Position numbers and translations under genes: made by a program | Notes under the pieces: generated by a model | The model's input: the letters and a program-made list of their open reading frames with translations, nothing else | What the model was told of the DNA's origin: nothing | The model's database searches: none | From: Oreocharis arfaki | Taxonomy: Eukaryota > Chordata > Aves > Passeriformes > Paramythiidae | Assembly (NCBI GenBank): GCA_013398015.1 | Contig: VZRR01014189.1 | Location: 220,794 to 284,793, forward strand | Length of the DNA stretch: 64,000 nt | Reading direction: 5' to 3' | Part shown: one piece after another, positions 47,801 through 60,142 of the stretch | Numbering within the stretch: position 1 is the stretch's first letter | How the letters are laid out: each line of letters opens with the position of its first letter

Positions 47801-50800
47801 CACTTTACAACTTGAAAACATATTACAAAATACAGTTTAAACTGATCAGAAGCAAGAAGTAATTTTAGTAAGTTCCTGCTGTATAGAAGAGTATTGCTAT
47901 TTCTCCAAAGGTACAATATGGTGAATTGTTCAATATTCCAAGTTACAGTGGAGTTCCTATTCTTCCTAATGGATCTGCAATGGGGTTGGGTGCAGCACAT
48001 CATTAACATGATAAAGGACTTAATTGTGTGACATCAGGTTGCATGAGAATTATTTTACATTAATATACTTGTGTACAATGATTTCTCATCAATTCTTAAA
48101 TGTTTCAATATGTTTGAGGCCAAGACCTTCCCATCAGTTCTTAAATATTTCATTACTGGCCAACTTGCTCGTGATAGACATGATACAACTCAGTTTTTTT
48201 TCCTCATTATCCTCAGCTGGAGCTCATATCATCCATCTCTCATTCCCCTAAACAGAAAATGATAGGAGATAAAGGCTGAAAACCATCCTCACCTGAAATG
48301 CCCCATTTCCCTGCAAAAGCAGTGACTCCGAGGGCAGAGGCATCAGGTCAAACAATTCAACATGTGCTGGAGCTGGAACGCTGTTCCTACAGGGAATTGT
48401 ATGAACATGGATCCAAGAATCCAGGGGGAAATGGTACTGGCTCCAGACACCCTTTAGGAAGCAATCACAGCCCTAAATGAAGTTAACTGCTGGCAAATTA
48501 GAGCTTCAGAAAGAGTCTTTGTGACCTCGAACTTCCTGACCACTGCCAACAGCAAAACCGAAACAAGCTCGAGCTTTTATTGGTAAAGCCAAATCCACCC
48601 TCAGCTACTCCTAAGGTGGTTTGAATGAAGGTTTTTACAACTATTAAGTGATAGATTTGAGCCCAGAACCCTGAGCTGATTTGCCAAAATAATCCCAGAG
48701 CAAAGTGGGAGCGGCGCTGTGAGCGCGGATAAGGAATGCAGCTCGCTGAGCTGCTGCCTTTGCCTCTGAGCTGATTCAATATGCAAGGCCCTGAATAATA
48801 ACTGGTTTACATTCCTCACTCCTCCTCCGTTTCCCCCTCTAAAATGGTGAAGAACCCACCAATTTATAAAGGCACACCTTGCTTGTTCTCACTAAACCCT
48901 TACCCACCTATTTACATAGCTCCTTCTCTTCCCACCTCCCACAGCAGCAGCTGCACACTTCAGCAGATTTCCAAGGGAAGACATTTATATGTCTGGATGC
49001 ACTGCTACCAAATAGGAAAATGCAGCACCCATTTATACACCAACATATGGTCCAAAAGCTGAAGGTAACCCCACTAACTACTGTACAGATTTGTTTGTGG
49101 AAACTGAGTGCTGCAGGAGGGTGTTCCCTGCACAGTGAGAAGGAAAACCACAGAGAAGTTGGTCTGTCCCAGGGAATTAACACAGAATCAGGGAACATCC
49201 CGTGATACACTCCCCAGAGCTCTGCATCTCTCCTTTACTTTTATTTTAAGTTAAGAACTGGCACATTCATCACTGTTTTTTTGGACACACTCCACTGGAA
49301 TCCTGCATTGATGTCTCAGCAGGTATCATGCCGCTGTCAATCACATACAAACTAATAAATACATTTCAAAATTTTCCTGCCCTTTACAAAATGACCCATC
49401 TGTTTATTCTGGTACAACGGCAAAACAGTGCTGAACTGAGGAAAAAACCCCAGAAACAGTGATTTTTGGAAAGTCTGATAAATTTTTGGTTCAGAATCAG
49501 TCAGAATTTCACAACTCAACAGCTCCCTCACACAAGAACCTGTGGGGTGTCCTTCTGCTTTCCATTTGACAAACTTTATTAGAGACAGACATGAAGCTGA
49601 AACACCAGAGCAAATTGCCTTCAAAGTTACTCACTGAATAATTCATTTTTTGCCTGATATTTTATACATTGGTTAAGCACCAAAATAAAGGCAGGAGGGA
49701 GGGTAAAGTATGCATAATTTAAACCCACCGTCTCCGTTCTGTTCTGCATCTCAGCTCTGCGTTTTCAGAGGTATGAACGTTACCACCTATAAACCAGGCA
49801 GACATTTCACCACACAGGCAGAATTCTGCCCTCCAGAGACAAAAAATTCCACGAGTGATCTCTACCTACACATCCCATCAATGACTGAAGGATTTGATTC
49901 AGGTATGTTTATCTCCAAATCTACACCTCAGTGTGAAAAACGCTGCTCTCAATAAATCATAGCCATGACCACACCATGGGAGATGCTCAGGCACAGAGTC
50001 CTTGGATGGTCTTTTACATTGTATAACCACTCAAACACTATTTATTTCTGCATGGAGCAGATGTTTTTCCATATGTCTAAATAACCCTTCTTCAGCAAAG
50101 TAACTCAAGCACATTGAATTTTGCAGACCAAGGAATACACACATCAGACTTGTTAGTATTTATAGAACATTTGGGATCTTTTCTGTAGGGAAGTCAGTAT
50201 TTCTCTCTGTAAGAAGCCACTAATCCTACTCGTCTGTCTAAAATATAAGCAGGCAGCTAAGGGTGAATGTGCAAGATGCTCTGACATGCTTTAGCATTCA
50301 GATCCTGACCTCACAGTGGCAGAGATCCCAGCCAAGCTGTCTGGCCCATAACATTTTTCCATGCCAATGTAGCAGTTGCTATTTATTAGCCAATTAAAAA
50401 TCCAGAAAACAATATTGAAACTGGAAAAAAAAGTTAACAGTGCACAATAAAACCCCTGAAGGAAGGACAGGTTTCAGCACAGGCTCCTGATTCACCAACA
50501 TTTGCCAACTCTGTATTTTAAACCCAAAATCCGATGCCACTCTCTGGGAGAAAAGTGTTTCACTGAGACCACAGCTGAGGGCACACTCAGATTAAAAATA
50601 AGAACTGACAAATCTGTCCCTTGAGTCGAATTTGACCCTTTTGAGGTTTTCTAATCAAAAACCTGAACACAATAAGGGCTGTTTAATCACATCAGGGGAG
50701 TGCTGGGAGCCCCGGAAGAAGGATTTCCTCACGGCTGCCATCGCCGCGTTGCTCCGAAGGCTGAATGAGCCTGAACTGCTTCACAGCATCAGGAAAAGTC

Positions 50801-53800
50801 CTTGCAGCATTTAGCAATGAATTATAATAAAATCTATAAATATTTAATGTCTGGCAATTAACTCCGGCCTCTTCAAAGGGGAAAGAAAAAAAGGAAATAC
50901 AGAAAGCCTTCACCAAACCATTTAGTAACGTGGCAACTTCCTCCCCCAGCTATTTCCAGTGTGCCCATCCCAAAACCCATCCACGGACACAAATCTCAGT
51001 AATTAGCATTTTTCCTTCTCCTTCTTTAATGAGAGTGTTTTTCCCAAGGCTGTTGATGGTAAAGGAGCTTCCCAGATTACTGAAGGCTCTGGGTTTGGAA
51101 GAAAGCCTGCACAGAAGCGTTTTGCTGGCACTGTGTGCTCCCAACAAAGGGAAGGCGAGTTTGGATTCCTACTTTTTATTTCTCAGAAATCACTCTGTGG
51201 GTAAGAACATCCCTCAGCGGAGCCTGTGATGATGAAATCTCATTGCTGCAGCGAACACTGCAGTGTTCACCTGCACCAGGGCACCATGAACCTCCATAAA
51301 TTCTTCATTCTCCTTGTTATTGGGAACATAAACTGAAAAACCACGGCCAAACTTCCCAAGAATCCTCATCTGTGACACTGACTGCAACAGTTCTGGGTTT
51401 TACAGGTCAAGTAAGGCTCTTCAGTACGAATTCCTCTTTCCTCCTCCTCCTCCTCGGCCTGAGAGCTCCCAGCCAGTGCAAATTTATGGTGTCCTAAATG
51501 CTGCTGTGCATGTGATCCATCATTGCTGAAGTTCATCCTCTTGAGTGCTACCAGTTCTGTTTTACCCAGAAAACACATATGCAAGAGCAACAGACAGGGG
51601 AAAAAATAGAGTGAAAAATACATAAAAAGCTTTAATTTAAAAAATAAAGAGCTTTTTTCATTCTCTTTACAAAGGGGAAAAGTTGTGCCATTTTGGCTCT
51701 GCCCTCATTTCACAAAATTCAGTCACCAACCACGTACTGGGAGTCCCTGCAATGACAACTGTAATTACAGCTGTAATTAATTTGCTGACACGAGGTTGGA
51801 CACTTGTCTGCTCATTGCATCATTTATCACCTCGACTCAGCTTTAGCTGGGGGCTCTGCAGGCTGATATTGCCACGGAGGAAATAAAAAATTGGAAAGAT
51901 CTTATGTTCTATTCATAAAAAGGTATTCCAGAGCAATGTTTATCAGGATTACAGCAGGCATCCAGGAAAATTGCTTGCACGTATGGCAGCAGAGTGAGGG
52001 CATTATTCCTCATCTGCAAGTAATGTCATTTTTTAAAAGAAGAAGAAAAGAAACTGCTCTTCCTCTGTAATACCAATCTACAGATTAACAGAGGCTCTTT
52101 CTAGCACTGCTGGGTAAGCCTTTGTAAGGCTGCATCAAAAACAATTATTAAAATTAATCCCAGGTACAAATGGAATTGCATAATATTAATCCTGCTGAAA
52201 GAAAAACCTCATATGATAAACATGTGGAAGACTGACATGAGGAGCAAAGAAAACACCTCTGAAACCCAGTTTTGCTCCCTCTGCTCAGGTGATGGGGCTG
52301 TAGGACCACATGAACATCACTGGTGCCAGCCAGGTGTCCGTCCTTCCTTCTGTAGAGGCCACCTTGGCAACAACCTGGACATCCCCAGCCTAGGAAGAAG
52401 CAGCTGGAGGTGTTTTTTTAGTTGGAGATTAAACTAAATATGGAAACCTGGGAGAAAAATGCTTCCATGACTGAGTACTCTATGTGCACAAGACAGAAAA
52501 AAACTAATGCAAAGCAAGTATTAATGAATTAGCACCCAGAAATTACATCTTCAGGAGTCCTTAAGAAAATTCACTTCATCACAGAAAATGTGTCCTCACC
52601 ATTAAATGAAACAAATCCAAGGAAGCAATAATGTGTGCCCTCCAGATGAACTTTCACATTTCAGAGAAAACAAATGGTTTCAGATAATACTTTTACAATG
52701 CGCATAATCTAAGTTATTAGATGGCAACATAATGCAATTAGCATGACAAAGCTTAATACTAACATAAATCCTTCTGTTACAGCTTATATGGAGAATTTAA
52801 TACTCAGGAAAAAATCCATTCATTGTTCCTCAGTGGGCCTTTGTTTTTTTACAGAAATAAATTAATTTTTTTTGATTTTAAGCTGGACTAAATGTTTCAT
52901 CTGTTCAAGTAAACCAAAGATGTGCTGCACTGAGCAGATAATGTATTTTCCTGCATTTTATTCTCTGTGCTGCACAGGGATCACAGGCTTTGCACAACAG
53001 AGCTACAGTCATGGTACAAAATGTGCTGTAGTCCCTCTGATCCAGGACTGACATTAAGTGTCTCTGATAAGAGAGGCACAGAAGAAATCCATAAACTTCA
53101 GCAAGTGCAGAGGACAGAACACACAAAAGTGGAGGACTAAGCCTCCTGTGACTGCTACATTTCCAGTCAGATTTAGGGCATCTCCATCAAATTCATGGAG
53201 GGGTTGTGCAAGCAGAAAACAATATCTGGTAAAAAGAATCTTTTTTTTTTTTAAAATCCAGACAAAATCAACATCTTAACCTCCTTCCCACATTTTGGAC
53301 ATTCCTGTTCAGTCAAGATCATACCTGAGTGCTCAAGCTGCTCAGATTTTTGTTAGAGCTCTCTGCACTGCCCTTTTATGAGATTTATGGCCAGCTCTAA
53401 TGCCTTGAAACAGTGGCAGGGACAATGACAAAGCACTTCTCTGCTCCAGCAGACTCAGCCTTTGCAGGTGCTTCTGGAATCTGACATATTTGTGAAGCCA
53501 AAAGTGGTCGCTGACTCTGCACCTACCACCCTTGGGATTAATTCCAGACAAATAAAGTGGGACGTGAGCTATGGAGGGCAAACCTCAGTTCAGCCATGGG
53601 GCACAAATCAGCCACTGCACAAGCAGGGATTCTGCCCCACAGATGATGGTTATCCTGGCTGTGCTGCAGAGCTGCAGCTGCTCAGAGCGAGCTGTTCAAC
53701 CACTTTCTGCAAACGAGGCGGTGAGGAAGGAAAGGCCACGCTCAGGAGAGCTTCTGGCTGCCAGAAGTTATCTGAGAATTTGTAACACCCCTTCATCACC

Positions 53801-54829
53801 AGGAAATGAATTTATCTGGGACCAGAAACACCACCACAACCCCCACTGGGTATTTCAGCCCTGCTGCTGTCACCCAGAGCAGCAGCAATCCCCATCTCAG
53901 TGTGCATTTGGGGCAAGGCAAGAGCCTGGCCCACCCTGATGTGGCCTTATTCTGACATGCAATCAAAGCAAAACCAAACTCAGTTCCAGGCTAGACAGAC
54001 TTTTCCTGCACCTATGCCAATTATTGCTGCTGTGCCTTAAGACTCTGCCCCCAGTCAACACCCAGCATTGCAACAGGCTTTGACTCAACATGGAACAACC
54101 TGCCCTGGGTTATCGTGAGCAAGGTGACAAAAGTCCAAACCACAAGAAATCCCACAGCTGATCATGACTGACTGAATCTGGCACAGAAAGGGATAAAAAT
54201 GCATTATCAAAAAAAAAAAATTGTAGCCCAGAAATAAAATCACTTCAAGCTCAAAGAAAAATTTAGTTTCATAATAAATATCAGTTGGAAAAGTCAAATT
54301 AAATTTGCAGTAAAATACAACACATGGTTATAACATTTTAAAAGAGTAATGACAGTGTTAAGTATTTAGAAAATCATATTATCTTCCCTAAACTAAACAT
54401 GCTCTTAAAAGTGGTTAAAACAAATGTGTCTCTATGAACCACTGCTACTTTTAGTCCCAAATTCACCCATTTGCCTTGAATCCATCCACTGCCTTCTCCC
54501 CTTGCCCAGAGTTTCTGCCATTACCTTTGTGCCTGGCTCGTCAATCACAGGACTAGAGACTGGCACCTCTCTCCTCACATTCATCACTTCCCCATTTGCC
54601 TTCAGCACCCAGCATCATCAATTTATCAAGTCTCATTCCGTTCAACTCCCACGGCTACTTTAAGTGTGACAGAGCACGGTCTTGTGCTATTATTTTTATT
54701 TTTTACATCTTTCCTGTCAGGCAAAACAAACGAGGCTACTCTGCAGCAGGAACACAACATCAAGAGAAAAGCTGTCATCAGAGCTCAATAAAAGTTTAAG
54801 CACACAAAATATAAACACAGCTCTATTCT

Positions 54830-54830
<1 letters not shown>

Positions 54831-54863
<33 letters not shown>
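54831..54863. repeat. (ATT)n microsatellite
   Basis: About eleven uninterrupted trinucleotide units in intron 3. Likely length-variable between individuals. Confidence 0.95.
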
Positions 54864-54865
<2 letters not shown>

Positions 54866-56128
54866 GGGAAGCACCTAAAAGAACCACAGAACTTTCCCTA
54901 TAGAGGATAATTCTCATCCCTGTATTATATGAACTATCTGCAAAGCTCTATTAAAGCATTTAGACATGTTTTATTACCACAGCAATAACATTTTTTTCAA
55001 GAAGTTCTTTAGAAAAGGAGTATATTTTGAGCCTGTCAACCAGCAAAATAAATTGTCCTACAGACAACAGCACGAGTCAGTTCAGCACAATCCAGTTAAC
55101 TTATTAGTCAATGCCAGACATGGTGGAAATCCTCCCCATGGAGTGATCTGGGCAGCCTCAAAGGTCACAGCAAACCTGGTTTTTGACAAGCCATGTCAGA
55201 TACCCAGAGCAGCACAGCCAGGGGGTTTTATTCTGAAGATTTTGCAGTTAACCACTGTTCTAGAACCTCAAAAATAAATTAAAAAACATGCAAAATAAAA
55301 GTCTCCAAACTTCTTCTTTTTTTAAAACGATAACAAACCAGTTTCATTTGGAAGGCACTGAACTATTTTCCAGAGATTTTACATTATGCAACTGACAGTC
55401 CTCTACCAGCAAACCAATCCATACCTATGACTAAAAGAAAGAATTACAACAGGTTTGATCAAATATGACATTTTTCTGTGCAACAGCCACCACTGAGCCA
55501 CTGATTTCACAGACAAATACAGATGCCGTGAGTCAGATTTTCCCTTCCTCATTATTTTTCCTATGACACTGCACTATAGATAAGAAAGAAAAAACACCTG
55601 AAACCTCACCCTGAAAAAAGAACAATTCCCAAGTGCTCCATAAAAAAAACTGCAGCAGTTCTCATGATGGAGGGATATTAATTTGAAGTCCCACAGCTGT
55701 GCACTTTTTTATTTCCTATTAGATATGACATGGTCAGGTTGCTGCACTTCGTCCCCAGCAGGGCTTCAGCTGGGCCCCACTGTCTGCCCGTGATCCATGG
55801 GTGCTGAGAGGTTAATAGAATACAGATTTAAAACTGTACAAGTGACTTTATCCAAGCACTTGGCTGATCATTTTTCCTCTAAGTACCAGCTACTCTGTCA
55901 ATACATTCAGCACTTGTGTCTGACTTCTGCTCCAGATGCAGCTCAACCTTCTGACCGGCTGAACAATTTTATTGTTTTAGTCTGTGTCTAGCAGGTTTCA
56001 GCCCCAACACTCACCATCAGCACAGATATGCTGTAGTGTCTCTTAAAATATGCAACATTAATTTTTAACAGGACCCTATATACCATACTTGAGAGGCATC
56101 AGTTTAGAATATGGGGTATCTCTCTTCT

Positions 56129-56167
56129 AAATATATATATATATAGATATATTAGATATAATATATC
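56129..56167. repeat. TA-rich simple repeat
   Basis: Alternating AT with scattered G and C (AGATATATTAGATATAATAT) that can fold on itself. Intron 3. Confidence 0.85.
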
Positions 56168-57047
56168 TACTGAGCCAGTCGTTTATGCAGAGCTTTGACT
56201 TTACTGAGAATAAGCAACTCACTTCTTGTAAAGACATTGGCTCCCAACTAATATACAGAATATAATTAACACAATTAAACAGTTTCTTTTCTGCCTGCCT
56301 CAAGACTGTATTAAGCAAGTATTTTAAACCCAACAGGAAGATGTTTTCATGTCTAATCAGACACAGTGAACCAGGTAAATACTTTTTTAAATCAAAGCTT
56401 TCTCTGTTAAATAAAGAAATGTTGAATACATGGACTGAAATAATGCCCAAAATATGAATGCTGAATGTTTCTGAACTAAGATTATATGTTTAAAAACCTC
56501 CTCTCCAGAGAATAATGTATACAGTTATAACTGTCTCTACATAAACTGCAGGTTAACAAGTGAACAATGACAAAAGCTCTGGATGAAAACCACTACAGGA
56601 AAGCATTAATTAGTTTGGTGCTAATGAAAAAGAAACTAAAATCCTTCACCTAAAGCTTCCTATAATGCTCCTTGATAAAACATGGATTTGAGTTCACATA
56701 TTACCAGTTTACTTATCATGCCCACAGCATCAGGAAACGGAGAGTTTAGAGTAAGGAGTCAGTCCAGTAAAATGATAATTTATCTTGGTAGTGCAGGGTT
56801 AAATGGCAACATTGATTTGAAACACAACCCCTCAGTTCAAAGAGGGACAAATCTGTACGGAGTCACTGAAGGCAGTAGGATTGCTTGGGGGAAAAATATG
56901 ACAAAGGAACAAGGAAATGAGAGACAGTAAAACTGGAGCAGAAATTTGGAGATGTCACAGTAAGTGGTGTGGGAAGAGCAGGTTCTCTTTCTACCATCCT
57001 ATAGGGCCTGGATTACTTACATAAATATATCTGTCTATATATCTATC

Positions 57048-57076
57048 TCCTTTCCAACCCAAACCATTCCATGACA
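57048..57076 (+). mobile_element. Short CR1 3' remnant
   Basis: About 29 bp reading CCTTTCCAACCCAAACCATT then CCATGA matches the extreme 3' end of CR1 in plus orientation. It is too short to place in a subfamily, and a chance match cannot be fully excluded. Confidence 0.5.
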
Positions 57077-57623
57077 TATCTGAGGACGCTGGATCAGATT
57101 GGAGCAATGATTATCCCAAGCACACAGAACAAGTTTTAAAAACCACACCCCTGATATCTGAAAATGAAGTTTTAACTAGCGGAAAAACAAACTTTTGCAG
57201 TGAATTGATGGGTGCCACACGACTCTGAAATCAATACACTGACAAGGAGATACTCCCATTTCTGGGGCCTTATGATTCCTGAAGCAGACATCTGCTTCCA
57301 GATCCCTGGGGTTTTGAATTATTTTTAAACTCTGAACAAAGAACACTTAGTACCATATACTTCCAGTTTCACAGCTGGGTTTTTTTAAGGAGACAAAAAA
57401 CTTATTGAATATAATTGTTTTTTTTATTTTGCAATATTTTAGCTTGCAGTTATTAATCTGTCCCTTGAGAATTCAGGACCTCCTGGAACACTCATTTGAA
57501 ATATTCAGTATCTTTCAAAGATACAATCTTCTCACATGGCCTTGAAATAAATGCCTGAAATATCTCACTGCAATAATCCAAATGGAGCTCTTGTTAAGGA
57601 AGGGATTGGGTTTCTTCTTGATT

Positions 57624-57764
57624 AGAGAATCACAGAATGTTCTGAGGTGGAAGGGACCCACAAGGGTCATCGAGTCCTGCTCTAGAGGGAACGGCCCATC
57701 CAGGGATCAAACATCACCTTGGTGTTTCTGGCACCAGGCTCCGACCAACTGAGCCAATACCAGA
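57624..57764 (-). mobile_element. tRNA-Ile-derived SINE with CR1-like tail (TguSINE1-like)
   Basis: Read on the minus strand, about 57764 down to 57692 resembles tRNA-Ile. It has an exact polymerase III A box TGGCTCAGTTGG, a decayed anticodon arm GGTGCCAGAAACACC (the tRNA gene has AAT in a similar arm), and a decayed B box GTTTGATCC. From about 57691 to 57624 the sequence becomes a CR1 3' end that terminates in CATTCTGTGATTCTCT. A tRNA-Ile head on a CR1-X-type tail is the structure of TguSINE1, a passerine SINE mobilised by CR1. It is not a working tRNA gene: the anticodon and stems are degraded and it runs straight into the CR1 tail. No clear target-site duplication is seen, as is usual for CR1-driven insertions. 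Confidence 0.82.
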
Positions 57765-60116
57765 CACCAGAAACCTTATTCTCCCAGTCTCCAACTGGAA
57801 AATGTTATCCCCAGAAACATTTCCTGAGGCTGAGAAGCAAAGACCTTTTATTTTCACAGTGCTCTGCGAAGGCAAAGAGAGCTCTGCCGAGCAAAGGGTG
57901 CAGAACCAATCCGAGGTCAGGAGAGCGGGAATTCTCCCCAGGTCTCTGTGTGACCCAGGCAGGACTCATCTCCTCTGTGCCTAATCACCAATCTGTAAAA
58001 CACCTTTGTGTAAAGGTCCTCATAATGCAGGGATGTGCTGACTGGGGAGTTTGGGGTGTCAGGCTGAGCCCCTCCTCACTGGGGCTGCAGAGCCTCAGGG
58101 GTTGCTCAGCACAAACCCACACACAACTCCTGACTCGCAGGACAAAGCAGGCAGATGAAGTAATTGCTGTGACATGGTTTAAGAGGTAAAGCCTGGGCTG
58201 GAGGATGCACTGAGGCTCCTGACACAACACAGGCAGTTTCCTTCCAAAATCAGCTTCCAAATAAGAGGTGGCAGCAAGAAGCAGCCAGCAAAGCCTGACA
58301 AAACCTGGGCTAATATTGAAAGCTTGCTTTTGCATTTGCTAATGACTCATTACTGACTTGATGATTGTTTCGAAGTTCTTAATGAATTCAAACACAATTT
58401 ACTCACAGTAACATGGAGCTTTAGTAAATTTACATCTTACATATTTACAGTGGAATTAAACTTTCCTCTTTACTGCAGGATGACGAATTTCGTAGCTAAG
58501 TCTCCAACTTCAAAATGCTTAACAGATGCTCAGTCAGCCTTCACTGAATCACCCAAATAGCCAGCAAAGATTATTGCTTGTCTTCTCTGCTGCTCTGTAT
58601 CACAAACAAAAATATTTTTCTTTTTTTTTTCCCAGAATAATTCAATTTCTTTTAAAAGATCATCAAAATGAATGTTAAAGAAAATTGTGGAACATTATTG
58701 CACAGTCTCAGCATCTCAGCATTTGATCACAGAGGATATTCTGGAAGCAGCAAGTTTATGCAAGGTCAGGGCTGTGAATATCCCAAAGGAAAACCCCACT
58801 CAGTAAAGCAGCACAGGGCACAAAGTGCTTTAGTCTCAACCATGCTATTAAAGAAATGTTTGCTGAAAACTGACAGTTCTTTAAGTTTGATGAAGAGTTA
58901 TTTACGACAAATTAGTCTGAAGAATAAAACATTTTACTCTCTTTTCCATTTTTAACTCGCTCTCCTGCATGAACTACGAAGAATAGAAGCAGCAGAATTC
59001 CAGGAAATTCATTCCCAGTGACAAGACCTGAGCACGGTGCTGTGTTCCCCAGTTCTCACTCTTCCAAGGAGAGCTGCAAAGGAGCTCTGAAGGCCATTAA
59101 AAGAAAATCTAAATGATTTGCCAAACAAAATGATTTTATCATCTGAGGGAAAGGTGGTCAATCGCTCAAACTTCTGCCAGCCAGTTAATGAAGACACTTT
59201 GGCAGCATCTTCTGCAGAGACTATTCCCAGCAAGAAATGAAACACCATCTGCAAGCACAGAGAAGGGGAAACAGAGGCTTTGCATTGAAGAGGAGCTCCT
59301 GATCAACCCTTCAGCAGGAGGGCAGAGTCACAGCTCAACAGGGAAACAAAGGATTATAAATTATTGTGCTAAAAACTGAATTCAAGAGAGCGAACAAACA
59401 CTGAAATGAAATGAAATAAAGTTATCAATGTCCACTCAAGCGAAACCCCTTCAACCACAGTAGAAGAATCAAAAATCACAGTCCATCTCACTCAGAGAAG
59501 GAAAGAGCTATTACATCTGACCACCAAGGTCAGTGAAGGCAAGTCATAACTTAAAAAGCCATTAGCTGTCCCCACACTTTACTGCTTTTATATTTTGCTG
59601 TTTATCAAAAAGACATGCCCAGAAATCACTTAAATAGGAATAAAACTTAGGGCACCACCTAAAGCACAGATGTACTGGAATAATTCAACACCACTGATTA
59701 TCATTATAAAAGTTATGGAGGAAATACGGAAATACTTTGGGGTTTTTCACATCTCCCCATTTTAAGCAGAGTGTGGAGCATTGATCAAATCAAGGTACAC
59801 AAGGAACGTTTCTGCTGGCCAGGTTAAATATTCTGTCTGCAGTAAGAGCAGCTTTGCTTACTGTTTGTGGAAATCTGGTCCTTTGACCCTCACCTGCCCA
59901 AAGAGCTCTGAAACCAAACAAACCAGGAAAAGCCCACAGCAAAGACCTAAAAGAGAATAAAAGCTGAGGGGAAATGCCCATTAAAGAAGGGTTTCAACGA
60001 CTGCTTGGACCACGTTTGTCCTGCTCCTTTCCACCTGATGTACCTCCACAGGGGTTTTACTCTTCTTTGGTTCTAAATCGAAAAATGAACATTTTTAAAA
60101 TTTATTTTCAGGAAGA

Positions 60117-60142
60117 TTTTATTTTTATTTATAAAAATAAAA
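60117..60142. repeat. AT-only inverted repeat, 12-bp arms
   Basis: TTTTATTTTTAT, a TT spacer, then the exact reverse complement ATAAAAATAAAA. It is composed entirely of A and T and is therefore more likely to arise by chance than the 17641 palindrome. Confidence 0.9.

Noticed and set aside
48088..48152. Two 20-bp near-identical direct repeats, 45 bp apart (ATCAATTCTTAAATGTTTCA and variant)
   Set aside because: Only two copies with two mismatches and dissimilar spacers. Not a CRISPR-like or minisatellite array.
53164..53230. Candidate PRKCA exon 3 (a minus-strand stretch reading CATGAATTTGATG)
   Set aside because: Translation does not give the C1A cysteine/histidine pattern, and no proper splice borders in phase are present.
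57692..57764. Possible tRNA-Ile gene on the minus strand
   Set aside because: A box is intact but anticodon arm, B box and acceptor stem are degraded and it continues into a CR1-like tail, so it is a SINE head.
57719..58189. 156-codon plus-strand frame
   Set aside because: Begins inside the SINE head, antisense to it. No protein family motif.
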